A stretch of DNA of 64,000 bases. Origin: Actinokineospora terrae (GTDB lineage Bacteria; Actinomycetota; Actinomycetes; Mycobacteriales; Pseudonocardiaceae). The stretch covers positions 310,001-374,000 of the forward strand of contig NZ_FOGI01000009.1 of assembly GCF_900111175.1 (NCBI RefSeq), written 5' to 3'. The position numbers were made by a program, and so were the translations under genes. The notes under the pieces are model-generated. The model saw only the letters and a list, made by a program, of their open reading frames with translations. It made no database searches and was not told the origin of the DNA. Below are positions 53,480 to 62,430 of this stretch, in pieces (within the stretch, counting starts at the first letter, position 1; every line of letters starts with the position of its first letter).

Positions 53480-54685
53480 ATGTCGTCCCCAGAACAGTGG
53501 ACGCACCCGGAACCCCGGGAAGGGCCTGCCGCAACGGCAGCGGCCCCGTCAGCAGAGCAGGTGATCGCGGGTTTGCGTGCGACCAGTGAGGGCGGACCGG
53601 AACTGGTCCAACTGCTGACGCCGGAGGGCGAGCGGGTCGAGAACCCCGAGTTCGACCGGTACGTCGCCGACGTCACGGCAGAGGACCTGCGTGCGCTCTA
53701 CCGGGACATGGTCCTGGTGCGCCGCGCGGACCGGGAAGCCAACGCGCTGCAGCGCCAGGGCCAGCTCGGCATCTGGGTCCCGCTGCTGGGCCAGGAGGCC
53801 GCGCAGATCGGCGCCGGGCGCGCGCTGCGCGACACCGACATGGTGTTCCCCAGCTACCGCGAGCACGGTGTCGCCTGGTGCCGGGGCATCTCCCCCAAGG
53901 AGATCCTGGGCATCTTCCGCGGCACCGACCACGGCAGCTGGGACTCCAACGCCAAGCGCTTCCACCCCTACACGATCGTGATCGGCAACCAGGTGCTCAA
54001 CGCCGCCGGTTACGCGATGGGGCAGCGGTTCGAGGGCAAGGTCGGCGACGGCGACAGCGAAGCGACCATGGTGTTCTTCGGCGACGGCGCCACCAGCCAG
54101 GGCGACGTGCACGAGGGCTTCGTGTGGGCGGCGGTCTACGACGCGCCGCTGGTGTTCTTCTGCCAGAACAACCAGTGGGCCATCTCCGAGCCGACCGAGC
54201 GCCAGTCCCGGCTCCCGCTCTACCAGCGCGCCCGCGGCTACGGCTTCCCCGGCATCCGGGTCGACGGCAACGACGTCCTGGCCACCCTCGCGGTGTCGCG
54301 GTGGGCGCTCGACGAGTGCAGGCACGGCAACGGCCCGGTGCTCATCGAGGCGTTCACCTACCGGATGGACGCGCACACCACGACCGACGACCCCACCCGC
54401 TACCGGCACTCCGACGAGTTGGAGGCCTGGAAGCTCAAGGACCCGATCGAGCGGGTCCGGGTGAACCTCGTCCGGCACGAGCACGCCGACCAGGACTTCT
54501 TCGACTCGGTCCAGGCCGACGCGGACGCACTGGCCGCCGACCTGCGCGAGTTCTGCTTCACCATGCCCGAGCCGCCCGTCAGGCAGATGTTCGACCACGT
54601 CTACGCCGAGGCCAGCCCGTTCGTCGACGCCCAGCGCGACGAGTTCCTGGCCTACCAGGCCAACTTCGCCGGAGGTGAGCACTGA
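53480..54685 (+). CDS. bkdA: Branched-chain 2-oxo acid dehydrogenase E1 alpha
   Basis: 401 aa from ATG 53480. Thiamine-diphosphate enzyme; the TPP fold reads FFGDGATSQGDVHEGFVWAA...FFCQNNQWAIS (GDG to NN). The phosphorylation-loop region YRMDAHTTTDDPTRYR and substrate residues EHGVAWCRG are typical of bacterial BCKDH/PDH-like alpha subunits. It decarboxylates 2-oxo acids from Val, Leu and Ile, giving acyl-CoA primers for branched fatty acids. ATGA overlap with the beta subunit. Pyruvate as substrate cannot be fully excluded. Confidence 0.88.
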   Translation: MSSPEQWTHPEPREGPAATAAAPSAEQVIAGLRATSEGGPELVQLLTPEGERVENPEFDRYVADVTAEDLRALYRDMVLVRRADREANALQRQGQLGIWVPLLGQEAAQIGAGRALRDTDMVFPSYREHGVAWCRGISPKEILGIFRGTDHGSWDSNAKRFHPYTIVIGNQVLNAAGYAMGQRFEGKVGDGDSEATMVFFGDGATSQGDVHEGFVWAAVYDAPLVFFCQNNQWAISEPTERQSRLPLYQRARGYGFPGIRVDGNDVLATLAVSRWALDECRHGNGPVLIEAFTYRMDAHTTTDDPTRYRHSDELEAWKLKDPIERVRVNLVRHEHADQDFFDSVQADADALAADLREFCFTMPEPPVRQMFDHVYAEASPFVDAQRDEFLAYQANFAGGEH

Positions 54686-55710
54686 TGGCCGCACCCGTGA
54701 TCAGCAAACCGAACGGGTCCGCGACGACCCAGTCGCTCACCCTGGGCAAGGCGCTCAACCTCGGGCTGCGCACCGCCATGGAGGCCGACCCCAAGGTCAT
54801 CGTGATGGGTGAGGACGTCGGCAAGCTCGGCGGCGTCTTCCGCATCACCGACGGGCTGCAGAAGGACTTCGGCGAGCACCGCGTGCTGGACACGCCGCTG
54901 TCGGAGTCCGGCATCATCGGCACCGCGGTCGGCCTGGCCGTGCGCGGGTTCCGGCCGGTGTGCGAGATCCAGTTCGACGGGTTCATCTTCCCCGGCTTCG
55001 ACCAGATCGTGTCCCAGGTGGCCAAGCTGCACGCGCGGACCCTGGGCCGGGTGCGGGTGCCGCTGGTGATCCGGGTGCCCTTCGGCGGTGGCATCGGCGC
55101 CGTCGAGCACCACTCCGAGTCTCCCGAGTCGTACTTCGCGCACACCGCGGGCCTGAAGGTCGTGGCCTGCTCCAACGCCGTCGACGCCTACTGGATGATC
55201 CAGCAGGCGATCCAGAGCGACGACCCGGTGCTGTTCTTCGAGCCCAAGCGGTACTACCACTCCGGGTTCATGAAGGCCGAGGTCGACACCACCGCCACCC
55301 CCGACCCGCTGTTCGCCTCGCGCCTGGTGCGCGCGGGCAGCACGGCGACCGTCGTGGCCTACGGGCCGTCGGTGAAGGTCGCGCTCGACGCGGCGACCGC
55401 GGCCGAGGAGGAGGGGCGCTCGCTGGAGGTCATCGACCTGCGGTCGCTGTCCCCGCTGGACCTGCAACCGGTGTTCGAGTCGGTGCGCAGGACCGGTCGG
55501 CTCGTCGTGGTCAGCGAGGCGCCCTCGGAGGCGTCGCTGACCTCGGAGATCGCCGCCAGGGTGCAGCAGGAGTGCTTCTACTCGCTGCAGGCCCCGGTGC
55601 TGCGGGTGACCGGGTTCGACACCCCGTACCCCCCGGCCAAGCTCGAGGAAGACTTCCTGCCCGACCTCGACCGGGTGCTCGACGCCGTCGACCGCTCGCT
55701 GGCCTGGTGA
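54685..55710 (+). CDS. bkdB: Branched-chain 2-oxo acid dehydrogenase E1 beta
   Basis: 341 aa from ATG 54685. Transketolase-like beta subunit: VIVMGEDVGKLGGVFRITDGL (TPP-contacting Glu), LDTPLSESGIIGTAVGLAVRGFRPVCEIQF, and the C-terminal VVSEAPSEASLTSEIAARVQ (quoted in part). It completes the alpha2beta2 E1. Overlaps E1 alpha by one base (TGATG) and is followed by E2 after 3 nt. Confidence 0.92.
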   Translation: MAAPVISKPNGSATTQSLTLGKALNLGLRTAMEADPKVIVMGEDVGKLGGVFRITDGLQKDFGEHRVLDTPLSESGIIGTAVGLAVRGFRPVCEIQFDGFIFPGFDQIVSQVAKLHARTLGRVRVPLVIRVPFGGGIGAVEHHSESPESYFAHTAGLKVVACSNAVDAYWMIQQAIQSDDPVLFFEPKRYYHSGFMKAEVDTTATPDPLFASRLVRAGSTATVVAYGPSVKVALDAATAAEEEGRSLEVIDLRSLSPLDLQPVFESVRRTGRLVVVSEAPSEASLTSEIAARVQQECFYSLQAPVLRVTGFDTPYPPAKLEEDFLPDLDRVLDAVDRSLAW

Positions 55711-55713
55711 CCC

Positions 55714-57138
55714 GTGCCTGACTTCAAGAGCTTCCCGCTGCCCGACACCGCGGAAGGGCTGACCGAGGCCGAGATCCTGAACTGGCACGTCCAGCCAGGG
55801 GACACGGTCACCGTCAACCAGATCATCGTCGAGATCGAGACCGCCAAGGCCGCCGTCGAGCTGCCCTGCCCGTGGGCCGGTGTGGTCACCGAGCTGCACG
55901 TCCAGCCAGGGCAGACGGTGGACGTCGGCACGCCGATCCTCACCATCGACGTCGACCCCGGTGGCGCCGCGGCGCCCGCTCCCGCGTCGACCCCGGCTCC
56001 GGCCGCGGCCGACGAGGAGGAGATGAAGCCGCTGGTCGGCTACGGCGCCAAGACCGTCACCGCCAAGCGGCGCGCCCGCAAGGGCCCGGCCGTCCCGGTC
56101 GAGGCCGCCGCGGCCGCGGCGCAGAGCACGGTGGCGGCCGCGTTCGAGCACCACCAGGGCCCGGTGCCGGACAGCCCGCCGCCGAGCACCCCGGTGCGGC
56201 CCGCCATCCCGGTCGTGCCCGACAGCCCGGCCGCGCTGGTGGACCTGCCCGGCGGGTACGTGCCGCTGGCGAAGCCGCCGGTCCGCAAGCTGGCCAAGGA
56301 CCTGGGCGTCGACCTGCGCGAGCTCACCGGTACCGGCGACCGCGGCGTGATCACCCGCGCCGATGTCGAACGGGCCGCGACCAACGGCTCGGTCGTGCCG
56401 GAGCAGGAGCCGACGCCGGTCGGTGGCGTGGTCCGGGAGCGCGGCGAGCGGCGGGTGCCGATCAAGGGCGTTCGCAAGGTCACCGCGCAGGCCATGGTCG
56501 CCAGCGCCTTCACCGCGCCGCACGTCACGGAGTTCCTGACCGTGGACGTCACGCCGATGATGGAGCTGCGCGCCAAGCTCAAGGACCACCCGGACTTCCG
56601 CGGCGTCAAGCTCACCCCGCTGGTGTTCTGCGCGAAGGCCCTGGTGACCGCGATCAAGCGGACCCCGGAGGTCAACAGCAGCTGGGACGAGGCGGCGCAG
56701 GAGATCGTCTTCAAGGACTACGTGCACCTGGGCATCGCGGCGGCGACACCGCGCGGCCTGATCGTGCCGAAGATCCGCGACGCCGACACCCTGTCGCTGC
56801 GCGAACTCGCGGTGGCCCTGGAGTCGCTGACCACCGTCGCGCGGGAGGGCAAGACCCCACCGGCCGACATGGTCAACGGCACCATCACGATCACCAACGT
56901 CGGCGTGTTCGGTGTGGACACCGGCACCCCGATCATCAACCCGGGCGAGTCCGCGATCCTGGCCTTCGGCGCCATCCGCGACACCCCCTGGGTGGTCGAC
57001 GGCCAGATCACCATCCGCAAGGTCTGCCAACTGGCCCTGAGCTTCGACCACCGCCTGGTCGACGGCCAACAGGGCTCGGAGTTCCTCGCCGCGGTCGGCG
57101 CCCTCCTGGCCAACCCGGCACTGGCGATCACGTACTGA
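55714..57138 (+). CDS. bkdC: Dihydrolipoamide acyltransferase E2 of the 2-oxo acid dehydrogenase
   Basis: 474 aa from GTG 55714. One lipoyl domain with lipoylated Lys45 in IETAKAAVEL, an Ala/Pro-rich linker, a peripheral-subunit-binding domain (about 183-220, VRKLAKDLGVDLRELTGTG), and the acyltransferase core ending in SFDHRLVDGQQG with catalytic His446 and Asp450. It moves the acyl group from E1 to CoA. No E3 gene lies in the operon, so a shared lipoamide dehydrogenase is presumably used. Confidence 0.93.
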   Translation: MPDFKSFPLPDTAEGLTEAEILNWHVQPGDTVTVNQIIVEIETAKAAVELPCPWAGVVTELHVQPGQTVDVGTPILTIDVDPGGAAAPAPASTPAPAAADEEEMKPLVGYGAKTVTAKRRARKGPAVPVEAAAAAAQSTVAAAFEHHQGPVPDSPPPSTPVRPAIPVVPDSPAALVDLPGGYVPLAKPPVRKLAKDLGVDLRELTGTGDRGVITRADVERAATNGSVVPEQEPTPVGGVVRERGERRVPIKGVRKVTAQAMVASAFTAPHVTEFLTVDVTPMMELRAKLKDHPDFRGVKLTPLVFCAKALVTAIKRTPEVNSSWDEAAQEIVFKDYVHLGIAAATPRGLIVPKIRDADTLSLRELAVALESLTTVAREGKTPPADMVNGTITITNVGVFGVDTGTPIINPGESAILAFGAIRDTPWVVDGQITIRKVCQLALSFDHRLVDGQQGSEFLAAVGALLANPALAITY

Positions 57139-57533
57139 GTCCGGAGTCCTGACAGCGCGGGGCCGTGGGAGATGAACTCCCACGGCCCCGCGCCGTTCAC
57201 CGGGTCGGCACGGTTCTCGGCTCAGAAGGCTGACTTCCAGAACATCCGCCCAGCCCCGCAGTCGATCGAGCCCGTGAGTTGCGGGCAATCACGTCTCGCG
57301 CGCCTGGCTAGAACCACCTTCTGCGGCCTGCCCCGAATCGGCCGACCTCGCAGCTAGCGAGCCTGACCAGTGGCGGCGAGGTCGGACACCGCGTCCGGCA
57401 GGCGAGTTGGGCTCCGGCGAAGTCGCGCAGAATCCTGCATTCCCGGGCTCGCTGCCAGGTGAACCGGCGTTGGCGATCACCGACTCCAACGGCACGGGGC
57501 GGTGGGGAGTCAGTTCCCACCACGGGCGCGCGC
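57139..57533. other. Convergent intergenic region with a decayed gene end
   Basis: Besides the bkd terminator and a GGTGGG/CCCACC hairpin (57502-57524), bases about 57355-57390 on the minus strand read VSDLAATGQAR followed by a stop. This matches the C-terminus MSDLAATGPTR-stop of the gene at 57534. It looks like a degraded duplicate of that gene end. Confidence 0.5.
57155..57193 (+). terminator. Terminator of the dehydrogenase operon
   Basis: Perfect 16-bp stem (57155-57170 with 57178-57193) and 7-nt loop, 16 nt after the E2 stop. Confidence 0.85.
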
Positions 57534-58169
57534 TTACCGGGTCGGGCCGGTGGCGGCGAGGTCGGACATGGCGGCTTGGAGGATGCGCTTGGCTTCGGCG
57601 AGGCCGTGGTCGTCGATGAGGTCGCGCAGGCAGCGGCAGTCGCCGAGGTCGCGGGCTTCGGTGGCGCACAGGTAGACGCCGAGGACGTGCAGGGAGCGGG
57701 GGAGCAGGTCGTCGGTGCCCAGGTCGCGGTGCCGCTGGGCGAGGTGCCTGGTGACCTGCAGGGCGACCGGGCCGGGGGCCTGGGCGCGGGTCGCGGCGTC
57801 GTCGGTGGCGGCGAGTTGGGCGAAGCGGGTGCAGGTGGACGAGGCGTCGGAGCCGGTGAGGGCCTGCCAGGTGTCGGGCGGGATGGCGAGCCGGGCGCGG
57901 GCGGCGACGATGGCCTGCCACTGCTCGGTGGCGATCCGGACGCCCTCGGTCCTGGTCGCGGCGCGCATCGGGGTGCGGGGTGCGCGGGTCGTCTGCCGGG
58001 GGACGACGGGAGGTGCCGGCTTGGCGAAGAGCAGGCCGAGCCAGGTGTGCGCGCGGCAGCGCTTGCCGCGCCGGGACACCGGGGCGACGCAGGGTTCGCC
58101 GTCGTCGGTCTTGGTGCTGCCACAAACCGCCACGGGTGGCATGGTCCGGGTTCGGCGCCTGGCTGTCAC
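57534..58169 (-). CDS. Hypothetical protein with N-terminal Cys/His cluster
   Basis: 211 aa, from near 58169. Residues about 15-42 hold CGSTKTDDGEPCVAPVSRRGKRCRAH (given in part), a C-x11-C-x10-C-x2-H pattern that could bind zinc. The rest is helical (TEQWQAIVAARARLAIPPDTWQALTG, RDLGDCRCLRDLIDDHGLAEAKRILQAAM, quoted in part). No family recognised. The start is uncertain because the N-terminus is Arg-rich. A truncated duplicate of its 3' end lies downstream. Confidence 0.6.
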   Translation of the reverse strand: MTARRRTRTMPPVAVCGSTKTDDGEPCVAPVSRRGKRCRAHTWLGLLFAKPAPPVVPRQTTRAPRTPMRAATRTEGVRIATEQWQAIVAARARLAIPPDTWQALTGSDASSTCTRFAQLAATDDAATRAQAPGPVALQVTRHLAQRHRDLGTDDLLPRSLHVLGVYLCATEARDLGDCRCLRDLIDDHGLAEAKRILQAAMSDLAATGPTR

Positions 58170-58188
58170 GCGGCGTCCCCCGAACAGG

Positions 58189-58758
58189 TCACGGCAGGTC
58201 GAAGTGGCCGATGAGCCCGGCCGCGAAGGCGATGTCGCCCTTGACCTTCACCCGGCCCGACAGGAACAACACGGGTAGCGCCACAGCACCGGTGATGGCG
58301 CGCAGGAAGTCGGCCGGGTCGATGGTGATGGTGACCCGCGGGTCGGCGGTCGGGTCGGGGCCGGAGGTGCACCGGCCACGGTCGATCACCGTCTCGAACC
58401 GGTCTTCGCCACCGGGGCCGGTGAACCGCCAGTGGACGACCGCGCGCAGGTCGTCGTTGGCGAGGTGCTCGGCCATCCTGCGGAACAGCTCGGCGAACAC
58501 GACCGGCCGCAGGTCGGGGTGGGCCATCAGGGCGTCGACCTGCTCGCGGGAGGCGCGGCCGAGGAAGCGCAGGAAGGTCTCGGTGCGCATGCCTGCCAGG
58601 TCGATGCCGGTGCCCGCGTCGCCGAGCATGTGCAGGACCTCGATGAGCTGCACGAACTGCTCGGCGGTGAGCCGCGCCGGGTCGACGGCGTCGGCGAGGC
58701 CGTCGAGGTCGACCACGGTCACCGGGGGCAGCCGGTTCCAGCGCCGCCGCCTGCTCAC
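58189..58758 (-). CDS. SCP2 sterol-binding domain protein
   Basis: 189 aa from GTG 58758. The C-terminal 100 residues follow the SCP-2 pattern: VHWRFTGPGGEDRFETVIDRGRCT, DPRVTITIDPADFLRAITGAV and FLSGRVKVKGDIAFAAGL, a lipid-binding fold seen in sterol/lipid transfer and in alkyl-sulfatase tails. The N-terminal 80 residues are helical. Divergent from the TetR gene at 58894, with a palindrome between them. Confidence 0.8.
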   Translation of the reverse strand: MSRRRRWNRLPPVTVVDLDGLADAVDPARLTAEQFVQLIEVLHMLGDAGTGIDLAGMRTETFLRFLGRASREQVDALMAHPDLRPVVFAELFRRMAEHLANDDLRAVVHWRFTGPGGEDRFETVIDRGRCTSGPDPTADPRVTITIDPADFLRAITGAVALPVLFLSGRVKVKGDIAFAAGLIGHFDLP

Positions 58759-58832
58759 CGGCGGCGGGGGTCGTCATCTCGGCGCGGGGTGATCGCCCGA
58801 CCGATACCATCCCGCATGGGACACCTCCCGTA

Positions 58833-58848
58833 CCTACTGAACGGTAGG
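58833..58848. promoter_or_regulatory. Palindrome between the SCP2 and TetR genes
   Basis: CCTAC-N6-GTAGG, centred in the divergent gap; likely binding site of the TetR regulator at 58894. Its CCTAC arm resembles half of the palindrome upstream of fabG4/fadA2. Confidence 0.5.
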
Positions 58849-58893
58849 CTACGGGCGGGTAGGTGGGTCGGCAAGAGCAGCGGGAGGTCCGGC

Positions 58894-59553
58894 GTGAGCG
58901 TCGACGAGGAGCGTCGACCGGCGCGCGCGAAGCGGCTGCCCCGGGAGGTCCGGGAGCGGCAGATCCTCGACGCCGCGGTCACGGTGTTCTCCCGGCACGG
59001 CTACCACAACGCGTCGATGGACGAGATCTCCGACGTCGCCGGGGTCTCCAAGCCGATGATCTACGCCTACCTCGGCCACAAGGAAGACCTGTTCGCCGCC
59101 TGCATCCGGCGCGAGGCCTCGCAGCTGATGGAGGCCATCGCGGGCGGGGTGCGCGCCGAGGCCCCGCCGGACATGCAGCTGTGGCACGGCCTGCGCGCCT
59201 TCTTCCGCTTCGTCGGCGACCAACGCGAGAGCTGGCGCGTCCTGCACCGCCAGGCCACCTCCCAGGGCGGCCCGTTCAGCGAAGAACTCCTGGCCATGCG
59301 CAGCCGCGCGATCACCCTGGTCGACGCGCTGCTGGTCCGCTCCGCCACCAGCCGAGGCCTGAACGAGACCGCGACGAAGTCCACCGAAGCCCTGGCCGCA
59401 GCCCTGGTCGGCGCAGGCGAGTCCCTGGCCGACTGGTGGCTCGACCACCCCGACGTCCCCGAGAAGGTCGTCGCCTCCTGGCTGATGAACCTCGTGTGGA
59501 TGGGCCTCGGCAACCTAGTCGACGGCGCCATCTGGACCCCAACCGGCGAGTAG
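58894..59553 (+). CDS. TetR-family regulator
   Basis: 219 aa from GTG 58894 with GGGAGG upstream. HTH: REVRERQILDAAVTVFSRHGYHNASMDEISDVAGVSKPMIYAYLGHKEDLF (quoted in part), then a helical ligand domain with ESWRVLHRQATSQGG. It resembles TetR proteins that control lipid genes in actinomycetes. Divergent from the SCP2 gene; likely self-regulating through the palindrome at 58833-58848. Confidence 0.88.
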   Translation: MSVDEERRPARAKRLPREVRERQILDAAVTVFSRHGYHNASMDEISDVAGVSKPMIYAYLGHKEDLFAACIRREASQLMEAIAGGVRAEAPPDMQLWHGLRAFFRFVGDQRESWRVLHRQATSQGGPFSEELLAMRSRAITLVDALLVRSATSRGLNETATKSTEALAAALVGAGESLADWWLDHPDVPEKVVASWLMNLVWMGLGNLVDGAIWTPTGE

Positions 59554-59703
59554 AGGCCCCGCCCGGCCAGAGTCCGGAGCCCCATCTCCGAACATGTCGA
59601 CCACGGCAATCTGTCAATAGGCCCAGGTCGGGAGCAGTGGATAGATGAAGGGGATATGGACAGATACTTGTCCTGAACGATCGTCGGCCCACACCCGCCC
59701 CCA

Positions 59704-60003
59704 AACGACGTTGGCCGAACAACGCTCCTCGGAGTCGCTGGTGCCAACTGCTCGATGGGGTGGACTTGTTTTGTGTGGGGGAGCAGTGCCCGTAGCGTCG
59801 TCCACGCGGCAGGGCCTGCTTTTCGGCCCCTGCTTTGCGGTCCTGCCACGGGTACTGCCGGGGCCACGCACAAAACAAGTCCACCCCATCGAGCAAAGCT
59901 CGAAACTCGCGCCCCAACGCAATGCCGAAGGCGAGGTTCAGTCGTCGATGGCGAAGCCGAATTTGAGAGCCGCCAGTCCCTCAGCTCAAGATCAAACCCG
60001 CCA
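59704..60003. repeat. Dispersed repeat, copy B, with MITE-like palindrome
   Basis: Second copy of the element at 7505-7807, in the same orientation. The core 59751-59893 is 143 nt long with perfect 25-nt inverted ends (59751-59775 and 59869-59893). Like copy A it sits between two convergent genes, here TetR and the MaoC-like gene. Confidence 0.8.
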
Positions 60004-60068
60004 AGGCACCCCCCGATATACAGCTTACCGACCAGCACAGACAAACCGCCCCGAGCGACCAGACACCC

Positions 60069-60212
60069 TGTGGACAACCAACTCCACAAGATCAAACCGC
60101 CCCAAGCACCCCCCATTTCCAGCCTAACGAACCACCCCACCCCACTGAAACACCCAACCCAGCACCTGTGGACAACCCCACCCCATGTGGACACTCCCAC
60201 CCATGTGGACAC
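60069..60212. other. Cluster of four DnaA-box-like 9-mers
   Basis: Exact TGTGGACAA at 60069-60077 and 60167-60175; TGTGGACAC at 60186-60194 and 60204-60212. All four have one orientation. Together with copy B this fills the 665-bp gene-free stretch 59554-60218. Confidence 0.5.
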
Positions 60213-60218
60213 CCACCA

Positions 60219-61022
60219 TCAGAGCGAACCGACCACCCCACTCAAATAAGGCCGAGTCCCCCCAACATCAGTCAACCCAAACCGCCCAGTCCCCTGGTCC
60301 GCATAGAACCCAACCACACCAGGCAGCAACACCGGCAACTTGAACCGAACATCCACCTCAAACCCACCACCCAACCGCCCCTCAAACGCAGCCAAGCACC
60401 GCGCCTTGCTCCACATCCCATGCGCAATGGCCCGGCGAAACCCAAACACCCGAGCGGCAAGCGGATGCAGATGGATCGGATTACGATCACCCGACACCGC
60501 CGCATACCGCCGTCCGATGTCTCCAGGGACGTGCCAACGCGAGGTAGGCATCGGCACCGGATCCGGAACAGAACCCCCAGAACCAGGCCCACGGCGCAGA
60601 TACGTGCTCGTCCCGCGCCACACCACAGCCCCATCCACCGACGCGGCACTGATCATGTCGAACTGCGTCCCCTTGGGGTGCGGCCGCAGGTTCTCCCCGT
60701 GCACCCGCAGGTCAACCCGCTCCCCAACCCCCACCGGACGGTGCTGCACGATCCGGTTGGCCACATGCACCGTCCCGATCAACGGAAACGGGAAGTCGGC
60801 ATCCGTCATCAGCTTGACCTGTAAGGGAAAAGCGACCACGTGCAGGTAAGTCGCAGGCAGTTCGTCGCTCAGCCGGAACCCGCAGACCTGGTTGTACGAA
60901 GCCAAGTGCTCGGCATCCACCCCAACACCGACGCGCTCATAGACCCGGGTAGGCAACTCACCGCCGCGCTTGGTGAATCCGGTCAAAGCCTTGAGGTAAA
61001 GGCCACCCAGCCCGGGAGACAT
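60219..61022 (-). CDS. MaoC-like hydratase/dehydratase, HtdX-like (Rv0241c type)
   Basis: 267 aa from ATG 61022, joined to the fabG stop as TGATG. Double hot-dog protein: the N-terminal half lacks catalytic residues (LYLKALTGFTKRGGELP...VGVGVDAEHLASYNQVCGF), and the C-terminal half carries the hydratase motif YAAVSGDRNPIHLHPLAARVFGFRRAIAHGMW, with Asp and His of the MaoC site (quoted in part). It hydrates or dehydrates (R)-3-hydroxyacyl thioesters. Same order as mycobacterial fadA2-fabG4-htdX, which strongly supports the assignment. Confidence 0.88.
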   Translation of the reverse strand: MSPGLGGLYLKALTGFTKRGGELPTRVYERVGVGVDAEHLASYNQVCGFRLSDELPATYLHVVAFPLQVKLMTDADFPFPLIGTVHVANRIVQHRPVGVGERVDLRVHGENLRPHPKGTQFDMISAASVDGAVVWRGTSTYLRRGPGSGGSVPDPVPMPTSRWHVPGDIGRRYAAVSGDRNPIHLHPLAARVFGFRRAIAHGMWSKARCLAAFEGRLGGGFEVDVRFKLPVLLPGVVGFYADQGTGRFGLTDVGGTRPYLSGVVGSL

Positions 61023-62353
61023 CACGCCCCCAGCAGGCTCTGGCCGCAGACGCGGACGGTGTTGCCGGTGAGGGCGCCGGAGGCGGGATTGGCGTACCAG
61101 GCGATGGTTTCGGCGACGTCCACGGGGAGGCCGCCTTGGGCGAGGCTGTTCATGCGGCGGCCTGCTTCGCGGATTACCAGGGGTACTGCGGCGGTCATCT
61201 TGGTTTCGATGAAGCCGGGGGCCACGGCGTTGATGGTGATGCCGCGTTCCGACAGAGCCGCTGCGTGGGCGTTGACCATGCCGATGACGCCTGCCTTGCT
61301 GGTGGCGTAGTTGGCTTGGCCGGTGTTGCCCGCGATTCCGGCGATCGAGGAGACGCCGATGATGCGGCCGCCGTTGTGGAGCACGCCTGCCAGGAGTGCG
61401 GTGTTGACCCGGAGTTGGCTGGCGAGGTTGACCGAAAGCACGGCGTCCCAGGCGGTGTCCTTCATGTTCGCCAGCTTCTTGTCGCGGGTGATGCCCGCGT
61501 TGTGGACGACGATGTCGACGCCGCCGTGGCGGGTTCGCAGGTGGTCGGCGAGGCGGGCGGGGGCGTCGGGGGCGGTGATGTCGAGTTGGACGGCGGAGCC
61601 GCCGATGTGGTTGGCGACCTCGGCGAGGGCGTCGCCTTGGGCGGGGACGTCCAGGGCGACCACGTGGGCGCCGTCGCGGGCCAGTACCTCGGCGATGGCG
61701 GCGCCGATGCCCCGGGAAGCGCCGGTCACGAGGGCGACCTTGCCCGCCAGCGGCACGGCCCAGTCCTCCGGTTCCACTGCTGTGCCACCGAAAGCGCCGA
61801 TCCGGATCACCTGCGCGTCGACGTACGCGGACTTGCCGGACAGCAGGAACCGCAGGGTCGACGCGATGTCCCCCTCCGCACCCGGCTCCACATAGACCAG
61901 TTGGGCCGTCGCGCCGCGCACGAGTTCCTTGCCGACCGAGCGGACGAAACCCTCCAGGGCGCGTTGGGCGATCTGCTCGTCCGCGTCGGCGATCCGCTCC
62001 GGCGGCGTCCCCAGCACCACGACCCGACCGCACGTGCCGACCGACCGCAGCACGGGGTGGAAGAAGTCGTACAGCTCCCGGAGTTGCTCTACAAGAGTGA
62101 TCCCCGTGGCGTCGAAGACGAGCGCGCCGTAGACGTCCGCGTCGGTCCGGACCTCGACCCCGGCGGACTGGCACACGGCGGCGACGTGGTCGCTCAGGCG
62201 GCCGCCGGGGGCGGAGCCGAGCAGCGCGGGGCCGTCCAGCACCGGGTCGCCGGGGCGGTGCCTGCGCAGCGGGGTCGGGTTCGGCAGGCCGAGCCGCTTG
62301 ACCAGGACCCGACCGAGGCCGGAGTTGCTGAACCGCTGGTATCGGTCTGCCAT
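61022..62353 (-). CDS. fabG4: High-molecular-weight 3-oxoacyl reductase, FabG4-like (Rv0242c type)
   Basis: 443 aa from ATG 62353 with AGGAGG. An N-terminal flavodoxin-like, non-catalytic domain (residues 1-200) is joined to a full SDR domain: VALVTGASRGIGAAIAEVL, VHNAGITRDKKLANM, and S/Y/K of VSSIAGIAGNTGQANYATSK (quoted in part). Mycobacterial FabG4 reduces 3-oxoacyl-CoA with NADH. It is divergent from the thiolase gene, with an extended palindrome between them. Confidence 0.92.
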   Translation of the reverse strand: MADRYQRFSNSGLGRVLVKRLGLPNPTPLRRHRPGDPVLDGPALLGSAPGGRLSDHVAAVCQSAGVEVRTDADVYGALVFDATGITLVEQLRELYDFFHPVLRSVGTCGRVVVLGTPPERIADADEQIAQRALEGFVRSVGKELVRGATAQLVYVEPGAEGDIASTLRFLLSGKSAYVDAQVIRIGAFGGTAVEPEDWAVPLAGKVALVTGASRGIGAAIAEVLARDGAHVVALDVPAQGDALAEVANHIGGSAVQLDITAPDAPARLADHLRTRHGGVDIVVHNAGITRDKKLANMKDTAWDAVLSVNLASQLRVNTALLAGVLHNGGRIIGVSSIAGIAGNTGQANYATSKAGVIGMVNAHAAALSERGITINAVAPGFIETKMTAAVPLVIREAGRRMNSLAQGGLPVDVAETIAWYANPASGALTGNTVRVCGQSLLGA

Positions 62354-62365
62354 CGGGGCGCGCCT

Positions 62366-62391
62366 CCTAAACTACTCTTGAGTAGGTTAGG
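62366..62391. promoter_or_regulatory. Extended palindrome between fabG4-like and fadA2-like genes
   Basis: Arms CCTAAACTACTC and GAGTAGGTTAGG (11 of 12 pairs) around TT, 39 bp from the thiolase start and abutting the fabG ribosome-binding site. Typical of a TetR-class operator covering both promoters. Confidence 0.65.
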
Positions 62392-62430
62392 ATCGTAGCG
62401 CAGTCCCGACCCCTCGTTCTGGAGGACGCA

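Noticed and set aside
54652..57288. 878-codon open frame on the minus strand across the dehydrogenase operon
   Set aside because: Antisense to three genes with clear catalytic motifs; its translation is low-complexity Arg/Gly/Asp/His, as expected from GC-biased codons read on the other strand.
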